From: Hyperoplus lanceolatus
Taxonomy: Eukaryota > Chordata > Actinopteri > Uranoscopiformes > Ammodytidae
Assembly (NCBI GenBank): GCA_026929865.2
Contig: CM049407.1
Location: 13,532,001 to 13,596,000 of the forward strand
Reading direction: 5' to 3'
Length of the DNA stretch: 64,000 nt
Shown here in pieces: positions 39,467 to 60,987 of this stretch (position 1 is the first letter of the stretch; every line of letters starts with the position of its first letter). A program made the translations under genes and the position numbers. Under the pieces are notes generated by a model. The model had not been told where the DNA came from, searched no databases, and saw nothing but the letters and a program-made list of their open reading frames with translations.

Positions 39467-40556
39467 GAATTTAATAGTCTCACTGTAATCCATGGAATTG
39501 GTCATTTATTTGTCACCCACACTAAAGGAGAGGCCACGATTAGCTGAAGGTGAGAAAAACAACACCAAATACATAATAATGAAAACACAAAAAAATAATC
39601 ACATCACAAGCTACATACTGTACATGTAGAAATATATTTATTAGAATATTAATCCAATATAGAAGTACATGTATATTATTAACAATTCATTATAAATCCC
39701 TTAAAATTTTATGGCGTGCTTCAAAAAAGAAAGTAAAAACTACTGTTGTTTAAAGATTAGAAAACCGGAATTTGTTACAGGAATATGAAATAAAAACAAA
39801 TGTCACATGATGCCTTTTGATTCTGACAGGCTGAGTAAGGTCTCAGAAAGTATCAAAGAAAGACTGACAGATATATTGTTCTCATATTCATCATCAGCGC
39901 ACAGACTCACACACTGAACACATAACAAACCTACATTGAACAGAAATGATCAAGTTCCTTCGGGCTGAACATCAAGTTAATTAACGGCTTATCTGTCAGT
40001 AAAATGGCAAGGACACAACATGAACTGTAGGTCATTCCTACACAATAAAAACACTAACTTTAGCTTTGTCTGCTTTGATTGCAAGCAAATTTGCTAAACG
40101 TTCATATCACAGTAAAATGAAAAAGAAAAAAATGTCATTATAGTGTAAGTCCTACAGTAGCATTACACATTATGTTACTTCATTTAAAAGTATTTCTTTG
40201 CAGAATCACAGCATTATAATATGTATTTTAAAGTGTATCTAATACATATTTGGCATTAAGTATGCAAACCTGATCTAAGAGGTTAAAAATGGAACGCAGT
40301 AAGCGCAGTACATGGGAATAAATAACTACCTTCACAAAATAAGACACTTGCTACAGTGAGCTTCTGCCACTGTGATTGAAATGTAATATGGACCAAGGCA
40401 CCATCCTCAACATTCCCTATATTACTGTGGGGATTTATACTGAAATCTGTTGATGAAATTGTGTGAAATTCATTCTGTCCTCTACTTCACTCTGGTCTGC
40501 TCTACTTGGAGTCCAGGAAACAACAGGCTTGTTGTCTGGTGGGCGGCTGGGTGTCT
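39467..40556. other. aldh3a2 3' UTR region
   Basis: AT-rich sequence between the LINE and the last aldh3a2 exon, most likely 3' UTR of the spliced aldh3a2 form. An AATAAA on the minus strand is seen near 39629-39634. No open frame worth noting. Confidence 0.45.
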
Positions 40557-49357
<8,801 letters not shown>

Positions 49358-50114
49358 CCTGGGACAAAATCAAAATCAAAAAGACAGATAGTTTTAGTAT
49401 GCTGTTCTGTCTGTAGCCCTAGTTAAGCATAATGTATTGTTGTTTTGCAGGAGAAATTCTTTATTGCCAAAAACACACTTCATGATTGGTTTGGATTTCT
49501 CCAGCATTAGAATATGCGTTTGTCACTGTTTTGTTTTCCTCTCCAAGGCACACACTGCACACTACAGTTTAATTATGCCAAGTGATGGCTCAAGGCTTTT
49601 GGCCACAGCCAAATACAGTAATTAAAACAGTGTTATACCGCACCTGTGGTGGTTTTACAAGTTTCACAAAGCAAACCCCTTCAAATCCTCAAATTGAGAA
49701 AATATTCAGCAAAGGAATCAATAGTGAAACAATCAGTTCAATACAAAACAATGATAGTTAACTGCAACCACAGCAGTAGAACCCTGCTCTTACGTCAATG
49801 CATGAGTTATAATAATCTAATGACATAATTGTTGAATATGCCCTGTGCAGGACTTTTACCTGAAATAGAGGGTTTTTACACTGTGGAACCAGTAGCATAC
49901 TTTAGCTTAAGAACGGTATGCTGTGGATAACTTACGTATTCCACTATTGCAAGAACATGAGTGTTATGTAATAACAGCATTTAGATGCTGTGTAACTGTC
50001 TGCGTTGACGACGGGATAATGCGTTGTAACGAGAAACCTCCATTAGAAATACTTAGATATTCAGAGGGTGAGAGTTGAGGGCGCAGTAAAAGTAGCCTGT
50101 AGCCTACAGACAGT

Positions 50115-51047
50115 TTAACCCCTTCAGTTCAGACCCTGCTTCCATTGGAATGGACATGACATATTTCTTTCTCTAAACCAATAAATACTCTGTATTTGGA
50201 TGATGTCAGCACTGCTGGTTACTGATTGGATCCTGATTATCCAATCAAAATCATGTAATGACTTCGAGCATGCTCTGAGAGAGTGACAGACATCTGACAA
50301 GACAAGTATAGCTGAGCCGGCAGAGAAGGAAGAGTAACTGCCCATTTTCAATCTAAAATCTACATTTATGTTCATGCTAGCCAAACAAACGTGCTCTCAG
50401 TGTAATTTTAACTATTACAAGTGATAATATTTGAAGTTGTTTTGAACATATGTCACGTAATTAATTTGTAGGATTTTTTCAAAGTCCGATGTCCATTGCA
50501 ATGGACATCAGGAGTCGGGCGAATAACCTTGTTAAAGGTTAATTAGCCTACTATAAAAAGCATGGTTATGTGTTGGAAGTTCCATGATCGTTTTACTGAA
50601 GGCAAAACTGATTTCTTTTTTATGTTATCTTATCTACAATCCTACATATATTGTCTTCATGTGCATGTTCAGATAGCGTTAGCATTTCCCTCTCTTCTAG
50701 TAGGCACTGGGCTTTCCTAGTGATGACCCCACTGCTGTTCCCTACCCTCGCTGTGATACACCTATCAAGTTGTGCATGTTCAGAAACTTACACAGACTCA
50801 AAAAACATCCAGTTCCAGATGTTTAGGCCATACCTGAGGACATATATGCCTTTTATTTTTAATGTTTTTATGGCATTTTACGTGCATCGTGTCCTGGCTT
50901 CCATTGGAATGGACATGAAAAAAAAACTCATAAAAACATGAGTTCGAAAAAAATATATATCCACTCTGTTTTTATGTTCAAGAGTAGTCTGAATCAGCTA
51001 AAAAAAATATTTGCCCAGCAGAAAAAATGCGGGTCTGAAGGGGTTAA
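50115..51047. mobile_element. piggyBac-like MITE upstream of aldh3a2
   Basis: 933 bp with TTAA at both ends and termini TTAACCCCTTCAG... at 50115 and the inverted TTAACCCCTTCAGACCC from 51047. A TTAACCC start fits piggyBac ends. Three TCCATTGSAATGGACAT boxes lie inside: 50141-50157, 50491-50508 (centre of a perfect 22-bp palindrome, 50488-50509) and 50900-50916. No transposase. It sits about 0.8-1.7 kb upstream of the aldh3a2 start codon, in the likely 5' intron or promoter region. Confidence 0.72.
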
Positions 51048-51722
51048 CAAACATAACAATGATATCCGGCACTCCTCCGTGTGATAGCGGACCTCTGCAG
51101 CATACCTTGTAACTTTCACTCATCTACTGTTATTCAACGTCGCACTATTCTGTCACGCATGTGCGTTGTAAGGCTATTATTGTTAGCCTACATACAGGGC
51201 TATTTTATCTTCAAACTTAATGTATATCAGTTCGTCTTGCAACCACTTGGCAGCCCCATTGGTCGACGTCCGTCTGTCTCTCTATGTCCGTCTGCCTGTT
51301 GAAGGACCTCCGTCACTATGCAGGGAAAACACTGCGCACTAGCTTTGCTTTAATTCCTACCTGGATTGTTTCAGCTATGAGTATTTTCCTCTTGATCCCT
51401 CTGAGGCTTTACGTTGAGACAGCTGTAGTGAGAGGAGCCGGGTAGTAGTACACAGCTCTCCCTGGCCGAGAAGTCCCTCCCCCGCAGGGCGGGACCCACC
51501 GCAGCGGGGGTTATGACATCTGGGCCGAAGCTTCAGTCCATAAACATATCAACAAATATCACAACGAATTGTAGTGAAATCTTGAAAACACATTCGTTTG
51601 ATCCCCACAAGGTCCCCTGACATTTCCTCCAGCGCCACCATGAGGTGGACATGTTTGCCCATGTCTAATTCAAATGGATGCCATGAATGTCTATGTCTAT
51701 GTAAATATATATATATATATAT

Positions 51723-51780
<58 letters not shown>

Positions 51781-52160
51781 TTATCAAATTTGATCAGGCA
51801 TTTTTGACATTTTATTGACCACAGCAATGTATTTTAGAAACAAAAACAAATATTGTTTTACCATTTGAATTTGTTTGGTAATTTATTTCCAAAAATTAAC
51901 CTTTTTACAACCTTTTGAAATTACATTTCCGTCTTTAGTTAATCCGATTAAATAACTAAAAGTATTTTTGGCATTGTGGTATAGGCATAACGCAAATGTC
52001 AGGGATGTCAGATACATTATTAGGCTACACATGTTGTATCATATCTGATACACATGTTTTCAAAACAATTTCACGGCTAAATTAAGTACAAAATACTGTA
52101 AAAAATCCATGAAATTTCAGAAACTCATGAATTAAATATTATACAGTAGGTAGCCTATAT
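51048..52160. other. Likely aldh3a2 promoter and first-exon region
   Basis: The stretch 51415-51540 is GC-richer than its surroundings (GAGCCGGG, GCGGGACCCACCGCAGCGGGG) and could be the aldh3a2 promoter or untranslated first exon. This is inferred from position and base composition only. A TA/CA microsatellite follows at 51705-51780, then AT-rich sequence without genes. Confidence 0.35.
51705..51780. repeat. (TA)n(CA)n(TA)n compound microsatellite
   Basis: A TA tract (51705-51725), about 24 CA units (51727-51774) and a short TA end. Confidence 0.93.
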
Positions 52161-52640
52161 ATGATAATATGTAAGGTTGCAGGAACCTATGACCTCTGAC
52201 CCCCAAATCTAATCAGCTCATCTTTGAGTCAAAGTCAACATTTATGCAAACTTCTTGCAAATTTATGCTAAGCATTCTTGAGACATTCATTCATGAGTCA
52301 TGAGGTCACAGTGACCTTGACCTTTGACCTATGAACTCCAAAATTTAACCAGTTCATTCTTGAATTAGAGTGGTGGACATTTGTGCAAAGTTTGAAGAAA
52401 ATTACTTGAAGCGTTCATGAGATATTGTGCTCACAATACACTTTTGACCTCCACAATGTTATCAGTTTATCTCCTTACGTGCAAAGTTTGAAGAAAATCA
52501 CTCAAAGCATTTTTGAGATATTGCTCATAAGAATGGAAGGGACGTATAGACGTACAGAAAAACGAGTGGCTGAGGACATATAACCCGAAAACATACTGCC
52601 TCCGGCCCTCGGCTAACGTGGGCTCGGAGGCATAAATATA
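52160..52640. repeat. Dispersed repeat with internal GTTTGAAGAAAAT units
   Basis: Successive related units carry the words GTGACCTTGACCTTTGACC (52311-52329), TGTGCAAAGTTTGAAGAAAATTACTTGAAG (split here: GCAAAGTTTGAAGAAAAT at 52385 and again at 52480) and GAGATATTG. The right end has a short GC-rich hairpin (CCTCCGGCCCTC ... GGCTCGGAGGC, 52599-52632). This looks like an old interspersed repeat with tandem inner structure. I cannot name the family with certainty. Confidence 0.5.
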
Positions 52641-54854
52641 GCAAAACCATTGACATTCCCATCAGCATCAGTAGTACGATGTATTGACAGTTATTTTTGC
52701 AAATGTATATCAGCAAACACGCTGGCCTAAATGTTGAACATTGTAAGCATTGTACCTTATTATTGACATTAGCATTTTAGCTGTGTCAATAGCACTGCCC
52801 AGTGCCCAGATAGACAAAGCTGGTAGCATGGCACAGCCTGGACCTATTTTAAAAGTACATTAAGAATATGAAAAGTCGCCCTGGTACATGTTTTGGGAGG
52901 TTTTACGCAGGTATTATCCTGCAGGACTTCTTTTTAAAAGGGTCAAAAATCAGCAAACGTAAAGAACAGTGGAATTAAAGGTTCAGGAATTTTTTCAGCG
53001 AAAGGACTTTGTGGTAAAAAGAATTAGCCTATCACCATACCATGTGTCATGTTAGATAATACAGTTACACATAAATGTTTTTTTTCATTGTACACTAGTT
53101 TTAAAAAATAAGAAAATGCGTTAGTAATATGTCAGTTATTGAAAGTAGCAACAATTCAATTTAAGAAGTAGATTTTAATAATATCTTCATCTGTTGTGGA
53201 TGGATCCGTCTTTTCATCAAATGCCAGCAGTCGCACCTGAGCCTTACATCTCAGCAGCATGTGATTCTCCCTGACACAAGGATCCAGTCTGATTTTCCTG
53301 GAAATCCTGAAATTATGTTCTTGTTCATGTGCGGCTGCATGAATGACATCTCGTCATTCATGCAGCCGTGTCCAAGTCCCAGAGGAAGTGCTGCTCCAAC
53401 CCAAGATAAATAAAACTCCAGTCATGTCAAGAGCAGTTAACATATTCATTTTATAGGGATTTGTCTTCACAGGGACAAGAACACAGAGTTGACCGGTACA
53501 ACGTTAATAGCTTAAAGTTCGGTGCACATGTCTATAGATGGGCCTATATGCAAACACACACAGCTCAACAGACCAATTTAAACATAACAGCAATAGAAAT
53601 GTGACTCTACTCTCCTTCCTGAGAAATAGTCAGTAATAAGCTAGTCGGAGTCAGAACTCTTTATGACCTCCAAGGTTTTAATACTATGTATTAATCAAAT
53701 GTTTGATTATGCTATCTAACTTCTGTCTTATTCAAATGTAATTTGTCTGTTTTAGTGGGACCTTCTGTGTAGTGAATCAATTTAAATGAAACTGTTTTAA
53801 ACAAACAGTGACCAAGCTACCGTGCACACTACTTTCATCAAAAGTCAAGCTTATAAGTCCCACCGGCCTGCTATTGATTGCTGTAAATGCTGCTGACAAA
53901 ATATTTCGGTTTCTTTTCCTCAACATTCCCTCTTAGCCGTAATATCTATTTATTTTGTTACTATAGCTTCCTGTGCAGACACTGAAGTTTCTTTTTATCC
54001 AGAGCCGAGCTGGAATAACACCCAGCATCTATTTCTCAGATCCACCTCTGCCTCACAGCCAACGGATTGGGCACAACAAAATCTCTCAGGTTAAAAGGAA
54101 ATGTGGATGAGGCTTCCATATCAAACAGCAACAGTGTTTGTGTATTGTGAGGGAAGGAGCGAGGATGTAGGTGAGGGAGAAGAGGTTCACACTTGAGTGT
54201 CAGGCCTGATTTCTTAGAGAGGAGTGTGGACACAGAAGACCAGCGTTGCTCCGTGTGCACACCTGAGTTTGTGAGTTATAAACACAAGCATTCAGACGCA
54301 GAGAGGAGGACAGTTTGTGTATTGCGATTTTTTTATTGAAGTGTCTCGGAGGGTGGAACAAACAGGGATTTTGTATAATCTGTTGATCATTTAATGTGTT
54401 CGGCCTACGTTTGTACCCGAGTGATGGTCTACTTTCTTCTAAAACATATTCCCCCATTTTGTGTTTTTGCAACACTGGTTTTGATGGTGGAGGAGACCGC
54501 TTTAACATCTCCTATAGGTGTTGTGTTTTATTTTACTGTATTTTATCTGGTGACCTTGAAGATCACAGCGTTAGATTCACAGAGATGAAAGTGAGCCAAC
54601 ATGTGCGGGACACATTTGCATTATATTTTTCCTTTATTTTTCTCTTGGTTTGTCCCTGAATTTGTCACATTTCTGCACATTCAGCTTTCCCTGGCCTATG
54701 TTTGTGGCCATAATATACCATATCATTTAGTTAATCAACATTCAAATAAGAACATTAAATACTTGCATTTTACAGCAAATGTAGTGTTAGAAACCCTGTT
54801 TTTAACATTACAGATACATTTCTAGAAGACTTCATTCAGCTGCATTTATTTATT
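52641..54854. other. Gene-poor stretch
   Basis: No supported exon. It contains one perfect hairpin at 53332-53368. Some short open frames (54036-54588) have neither splice context nor motifs. Confidence 0.5.
53332..53368. other. Perfect 16-bp hairpin
   Basis: CGGCTGCATGAATGAC (53332-53347) and its exact complement (53353-53368) with a 5-base loop ATCTC. A perfect short hairpin in otherwise plain sequence. There is no microRNA-like mismatch pattern, and the arms are shorter than a typical pre-miRNA stem. Confidence 0.7.
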
Positions 54855-56430
54855 TGCAGTTTTTCTCAGTTGCTTTGGTGCTTTTCTCAGATCAGAATGA
54901 CAATTCTCATAACTATTAGTAATAACCTCCGCAACATTTAGTCCTTTGAGCACATCATAGTAGCAATTTCTCCTTCCTCTGAACAAATTGCAAATGCTTT
55001 TGGACATGTATCAGTTGCTTTCATACAATTCTCTGCTGTTTTATAACATTGTCATTTGCTTATGTCATGTCAGTCAAAATGAACTATACTTATTGATGCT
55101 GAATAGTCATTCCCAATAAAACTAATAGTCTTCATTTCATTGCTTGAGTCATTACATACAAAATTGTTGAACTAGTTATCAAATTCTGCCAAGTAAATTT
55201 TATACTTTTTCTTTATCATAGATTCTTTCCTCCCTGCATTGCAAGGGATAATATCCGTTGTGATGTAGATGAAAATATGTGGCCAGACAGACAGGAACGT
55301 CTGGATGTGCCAGAATGATTTACCTATATATGTTCAGTTACAATATGTCCTGTTACAGTTTTTCTCAGTTGCTTTGGTGCTAATCTCAGATCAGAATGAA
55401 AATTCTCATAACTATTAGTTCAACCTCCGCAACATTTAGTCATTTGAGCACATCATAGTAGCAATTTCTCCTTCCTCTGAACAAATTGCAAATGCTTTTG
55501 GACATGTATCAGTTGCTTTCATACAATTCTCTGCTGTTTTATAACATTGTCATTTGCTTATGTCATGTCAGTCAAAATGAACTATACTTATTGATGCTGA
55601 ATAGTCATTCCCAATAAAACTAATAGTCTTCATTTCATTGCTTGAGTCATTACATACAAAATTGTTGAACTAGTTATCAAATTCTGCCAAGCAAATGTTA
55701 TACCTTTTCTTTATCATAGATACTTTCCTCGCTGCATTGCAAGGGATAATATCCGTTGTGATGTAGATGAAAATATGTAGCCAGACAGACAGGAACGTCT
55801 GGATGTGCCAGAATGATTTACCTATATATGTTCAGTTACAATATGTCCTGTTATATTGTTCACATTTGTGCACAGCTCTACCAAAAGGGTGTTTTTTTAT
55901 GTTTGTTCTAATAGTGACTGAAGTGTGTTTTTCTTTTGCACAATGCTGTAGAATTGCAAAGAGCATATACAGTAAAAATGTGAAACATACGAATTCAGTG
56001 TCTTGTACTCACTTACTCCCCTAACTACAGCAATGTGTAACTTTACTGTAGTTTTCAAATGGCTGTACAAGTAGTGTATAGTGCTGTCTTGAGCATTTTC
56101 ATGTAGTGTCACCGAGTTCTGACCTTTTTTTTGCATTGGAAAACACTGAGAGAATAAACTGTCATAATGAAAACATGACAAAGCCATTTGACTATCTTGT
56201 TCATGAACAATGGTGTCAAGACTTCTCATTTTGATGACACTGGCAGTTTCATTGACATGAATACTTGCTTTTGAGGAATAGACTATCCATTTTGAGCAAG
56301 TGACATCCTTTTGCAGGTTATCCACTAGGTTTTGCAGTTTGCACTAATTGTTTTGAGAAATGCACTAACTGCTGTGCAAATGTTAATAGTGATGTGAGAA
56401 AAGCTCTGAAGCGACTGAGAGAAACTGTAA
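54855..56430. mobile_element. Inverted-repeat element with a duplicated left half
   Basis: The left end CAGTTTTTCTCAGTTGCTTT (54857) is matched from the right by ACAGTTTCTCTCAGTCGCTT (read inward from about 56428). Inside, 54857-55355 is followed at once by a nearly identical copy 55356-55853 (about 499-bp period), so the left terminal repeat occurs twice. A minus-strand open frame of 142 codons (55897-56325) shows no motif I recognise. Superfamily unassigned; no clear target duplication. Confidence 0.65.
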
Positions 56431-56446
56431 TCACTTATTATTCTCG

Positions 56447-56447
56447 T

Positions 56448-56507
<60 letters not shown>

Positions 56508-56509
56508 TA
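56447..56509. repeat. (TTTC)n microsatellite
   Basis: About 15 TTTC units directly beyond the right end of the 54855-56430 element. Confidence 0.93.
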
Positions 56510-56556
56510 TAACGAATATTAGTATAAAAGGTGTGGGAAGAATAGATGGGAAGGTG

Positions 56557-56684
<128 letters not shown>

Positions 56685-56814
56685 AATAATTACACATTTC
56701 ATGACAATTTTAAATGTTGTGACGCTGCCACCTAGTGGCTTCTAATCATCTCTCACTCTCTTTTGTTTCATTTGCTCTCTTTTTGCACAGATAGTGAAGT
56801 GATTGCACAATTTA

Positions 56815-58945
56815 AACATTATTGATTTATTTTGATTTAGTTTTATTTCAGACATCCACATACAAAACAAAATGAAAAGCATGGAAATACAATAAATATG
56901 CCTGAAAAGGAGCAGGAAGAAGTATACACTTATTTAATCCTACCCCTTTCCTTAAAAAAATTAAAAATCAAAATATTTATTAAATAAAAAATAAAAATAA
57001 ATAAATAAAATAAAATAAAATAAAATAAAAATAATAATTATATTCGCTTCTCTTATCCATATATTCTCTGTACTATTGGCGATACTATATTTGCCATTTA
57101 CATACAACTTAATATACTATACATTTTTTATATTTTATATATTTATACAATGCATATATCTATATTTATATTTATAAACAATCAATATATCCATATGTAC
57201 ATACATATCTATACAATCAGTATATATATCCATATAATTATAATTACCTTCTTACTTCAAACCCTCATCCCTGTACCTTATGAAAATCATTGCTTTGAAC
57301 CTTTTTTTAAACTGGATCATGTTTGGACATTGCTTTAGCTCTGTGCTCATCCCATTCCACAGTTTCACACCCCCAATTAAGATGCAATGACATTTTAAAG
57401 TCGTGCGTACCGCCAGTGTCTTAAAGTTTAATTGTTGCCTCAAATTGTAACCCCCCTCTCGGTCAAAGAAAAGTTTTTGTATGTTACCTGGTAGCAGTTT
57501 ATTTCTAGCTTTGAACATGATTTGTGCAACTTGATATTCAACCAGGTCATTGAACTTTATGATACGGGAATGTAAAAAGAGGAGGTTGGTGTGATCATAA
57601 TATCCAGCTTTATTGATTATTCTTATGGCTCGTTTTTGAAGTGTGACTAGTGGTTGCAGTGAGCTTTTGTAAGTGGTCCCCCAGACCTCCACACAGTAAT
57701 TTAAATAAGGTAAGATCATTGAGCAGTAAAGAATATGCAATGATTTGTGATCCAATATATGCTTTGCTTTACCCAGGACTGAGATGCTTCGTGACAGTTT
57801 AGATTTAACATGTTTTATGTGAGGTTTCCAGCATAGCTTGTGGTCTATTGTCACACCCAGGAATTTATTTACATACACTCTTTCAATATTAACACCATCT
57901 ATCTTGACATTTACATCACTATTTAAATTACAGTTTCCAAACAACATGATTTTTGTTTTGCTTAAATTCAATGATAATTTATTATTGTCAAACCACCTTT
58001 TTAATTTGCTCATTTCAGATGTAATTGACTCCAGAAGCTGCTGCAAGTCCTCTCCCGAACAAAAAATATTTGTGTCATCTGCAAATAACACAAATTGTAA
58101 AATATTTGATGTTTTACATATGTCATTTATGTAGAGAATAAAAAGAATTGGCCCTAACACTGACCCCTGGGGGACCCCACAAGCAATGTCCAAACAAGCT
58201 GACACGTATTCACCCATCTTCACAAACTGTTGCCTGTTCTGTAGATAGCTCCTCAGCCAGTTTAATACAACCCCCCTGATACCATACCGTTCTAATTTAT
58301 TAATTAATATATCATGATTTATGGTATCAAATGCTTTTTTGAGATCAATAAAAACACCAGCTGCATATTTCTTTTGGTCCAGGGAATTTGTAATCTTTTC
58401 AATTAGCTCAATGACTGCTAATGAAGTGGATCGGTTGGGTCTGAATCCGTATTGGCTGTCAGTTAGTAAATTGTGTTTATTGATGAATATATTAAGTCTA
58501 GCAGCAAATACTTTTTCTAAGATTTTTGAGAATTGAGGAAGCAGTGAAATAGGCCTGTAGTTTGTGAAGTGGTGTTTGTCTCCAGTTTTGTACAGCGGTA
58601 TGACTTTTGCAATTTTCATTTTTCTTGGGAATTTACCAGTTTTAAATGATAAATTACAAATGTGCGTTAATGGCTTCAAAATTCCGTGAATTACCTCTTT
58701 GACTATTCTCATATCAATGTCACTATAGTCAGTAGAAGTTTTATTTTTTTATTATTGACAATCTCTATAATTTCACTCTCTTCCACTGCTGTTAGAAACA
58801 TTGATTTTGGATTAATGTCTATGAAATCATTAATCCTGTCATCAGATCTCACAGGAACAGGTATTTTTTCAGCCAGTATTGGTCCAACATTTACAAAATA
58901 TTGGTTGAAGCCATTTACTGCATCATCCATATTAAAAAAACACAG
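56815..58945 (-). mobile_element. 5'-truncated LINE with reverse transcriptase, minus strand
   Basis: A 486-codon open frame at 57252-58712 covers most of a reverse transcriptase: VIPLYKTGDKHHFTNYRPIS, GVFIDLKKAFDTINHD (first Asp), CGVPQGSVLGPILFILYIND, FVLFADDTNIFCSG (catalytic DD) and NKLSLNLSKTKIM. The frame goes on upstream (58930-58750; NGFNQYFVNVGPILAEKI) after a shift in an A-run near 58745. The endonuclease is missing. The 3' UTR continues to about 56815 with GGGGTAGGATTAAATAAG on the minus strand. No RNase H. It looks CR1/Rex1-like, and is a different family from the LINE at 34600. Confidence 0.8.
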
Positions 58946-60888
58946 ACTGAGGAGCAGTCTATTTAAGGGTATAGTATGTTATTTATTGTTCTAGCGAAAG
59001 AAGTGCACAATTTTATAAGATTTTTCTCTTTTATTGAAAGAGTTTAATTAAAGACTGTCACACTGAATTGTTATTGATTGAGCATTTTATTGTTATGGTA
59101 AAGTACTTTTTAAAAAGCACATAAACTGGTGAGGCAATCAGACTTAATAATACTGTTCTAGCGAAGTCAAAATACATTTTATTTGTATCTATTTTTGAAA
59201 AACAAATAATAGATCAATCTAGTGACAAATGTCACCAAAAGTGTTTTGTTGAAGTAGTCAAGTCAACGTTATTGTCAATATCTGCAAGTTGAAGTTGGTG
59301 TTTGAATTCATTTAAAATTTGCCCACCATATTATCATTTTGTTGGGGCAAGGAGGGGAACTACCCCCCCCCCCCATCAAAATAGGGGCATGCAAGTAAGA
59401 AATTGAGCATACAATACATATACGAATACTTATGCAACAATAAACACACTGAGATAGAAGTGAAACACAATTATGGAAGATGTAATGAGTAGTATAGCAT
59501 ACAATTAAAGATATGGGAAATGTATCTGTTTTTAAAATGAAAAGAGCCACACAGCTTTTTGATGGAAAGGGGATTGAGGCCATCGACCATGCCTTTAGAA
59601 TGAACTAGGTCATCTAACATAAGTATATGATCACTAATATTAGGATATGTTCTAGGCTTTAATATTGCCAAACTCTGCAGAGATTATCACTCTATCAGAT
59701 TTTAGGCAGGTGATGGGCCACATGCACTATACAATATTTACTCGATGTTTGTTTGGCAGAGCGACTCTTCAGGGTCAGGTGTCACAGAGGTAGAGCATGT
59801 GACCCGGTTTCGACAGCCCATCTATGTTTGGTATCAGTATATTATTGTCTTAATGTAAGTCATGTGACAGGCAGCAGCAGCCGGAGTTATGATCGTAATG
59901 GCCCATCGTTCACGGGAGTAGCAGGAGTCACTGTGGAACACTTCACTGCTGATTTGAGGCCATCACCAAGGCCGTTAGCTCAAAAATAATGTCTTATATC
60001 ACATGCTCTCCTTAGGACCATATGAATAGGCCTACACGACTAAATGCTTACTTTTATATATTTTTTAAATATCTCTTAGTTTTTCCTTTAGGCTATCTGA
60101 GCCTGGCTTATATTTGGAAATTTAAATCAAGTTTCTAATGGCCCTATACACTGTGTGAGTCTGGCACTAGCCTGGGAACTGGCTGTGCATTGGACTGTGT
60201 TATCCGGTGTTTTGATGTCTGGATCGGTGGAAACGCGACCGACCAGGAAGGAGAAAAAGTTCCCCTATTTGTCACCTCGACACATCATAGCTGATTGAAG
60301 CCTCACTCCGGCAGCCGCTTCAATACACTTCCACTATCCACACACTAGCCTTTCCCCCTTTTTTCTCTTCTGATGCGCACCAGGAGGCTGATGGCCGTGG
60401 AGGAGAGGATGTGCCACAGACTGAATTGTGAAAAAGTGTGATTGCTTCTTCCCCGTGTTATCTGGCTTGTGAAACCGAGTCCAACATATATTCTGAAATG
60501 GAGAGCACCACAAATGCATGTACTTTATTTGACTGTAAGTGCGTGTCCATATCTACATCCAATGTGCCTAAATGAAAATAGACTGATACTTTGAACACAT
60601 ATCTTGTCATTTTGCATCTTCCTTTTTATGTTTTTAGTCCAAAAATAAGTTTAGATGCAGAGATTCCCCAGTAGATCTTATTTTGTTGTGTTGCCTGACA
60701 CTCCTTCAGAGCAGGACATGCTCCGTGTTGGGTAAACGGGCACATTAATGTGTCATCGGGGATCAAACAGACACCTATTAGCCGGACAGCAGTTAATAGG
60801 CGTGTAACATCAAGGCACGCGTTTGTAGGGGCTAGAGGGTGGGGTGATGGGGTGAAGGGGGGGTGTGTTTTGTGTCTGTCAAGCAAAG
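58946..60888. other. Upstream region of the homeobox gene
   Basis: No exon supported. It contains a C-run at 59366-59375. The last few hundred bases are likely promoter or enhancer of the homeobox gene. Confidence 0.45.
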
Positions 60889-60896
60889 TATAAAAA
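60889..60896 (+). promoter_or_regulatory. TATA box of the homeobox gene
   Basis: TATAAAAA, 92 bp before the start codon at 60988. This would place transcription start near 60920 and give a short 5' UTR. A G-rich patch (60836-60866) lies just upstream. Confidence 0.65.
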
Positions 60897-60987
60897 CCTC
60901 TGGTATCCTGTAAGTTCATCAGTGTCGAAGAGAGACTGAAAGGAAGATACACCTTTTGTTTAGTGCTTGAGCTCAACAGACTGAATA

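Noticed and set aside
53332-53368. microRNA precursor
   Set aside because: The stem is only 16 bp, perfectly paired, with a 5-base loop, which is too short for a typical pre-miRNA.
54036-54588. Possible exons in the gene-poor region
   Set aside because: Frames are short, overlapping on both strands, and lack splice partners or family motifs.
55897-56325. 142-codon minus-strand frame as a transposase
   Set aside because: No catalytic motif, no family similarity that I can see, and it lies within a non-autonomous inverted-repeat element.
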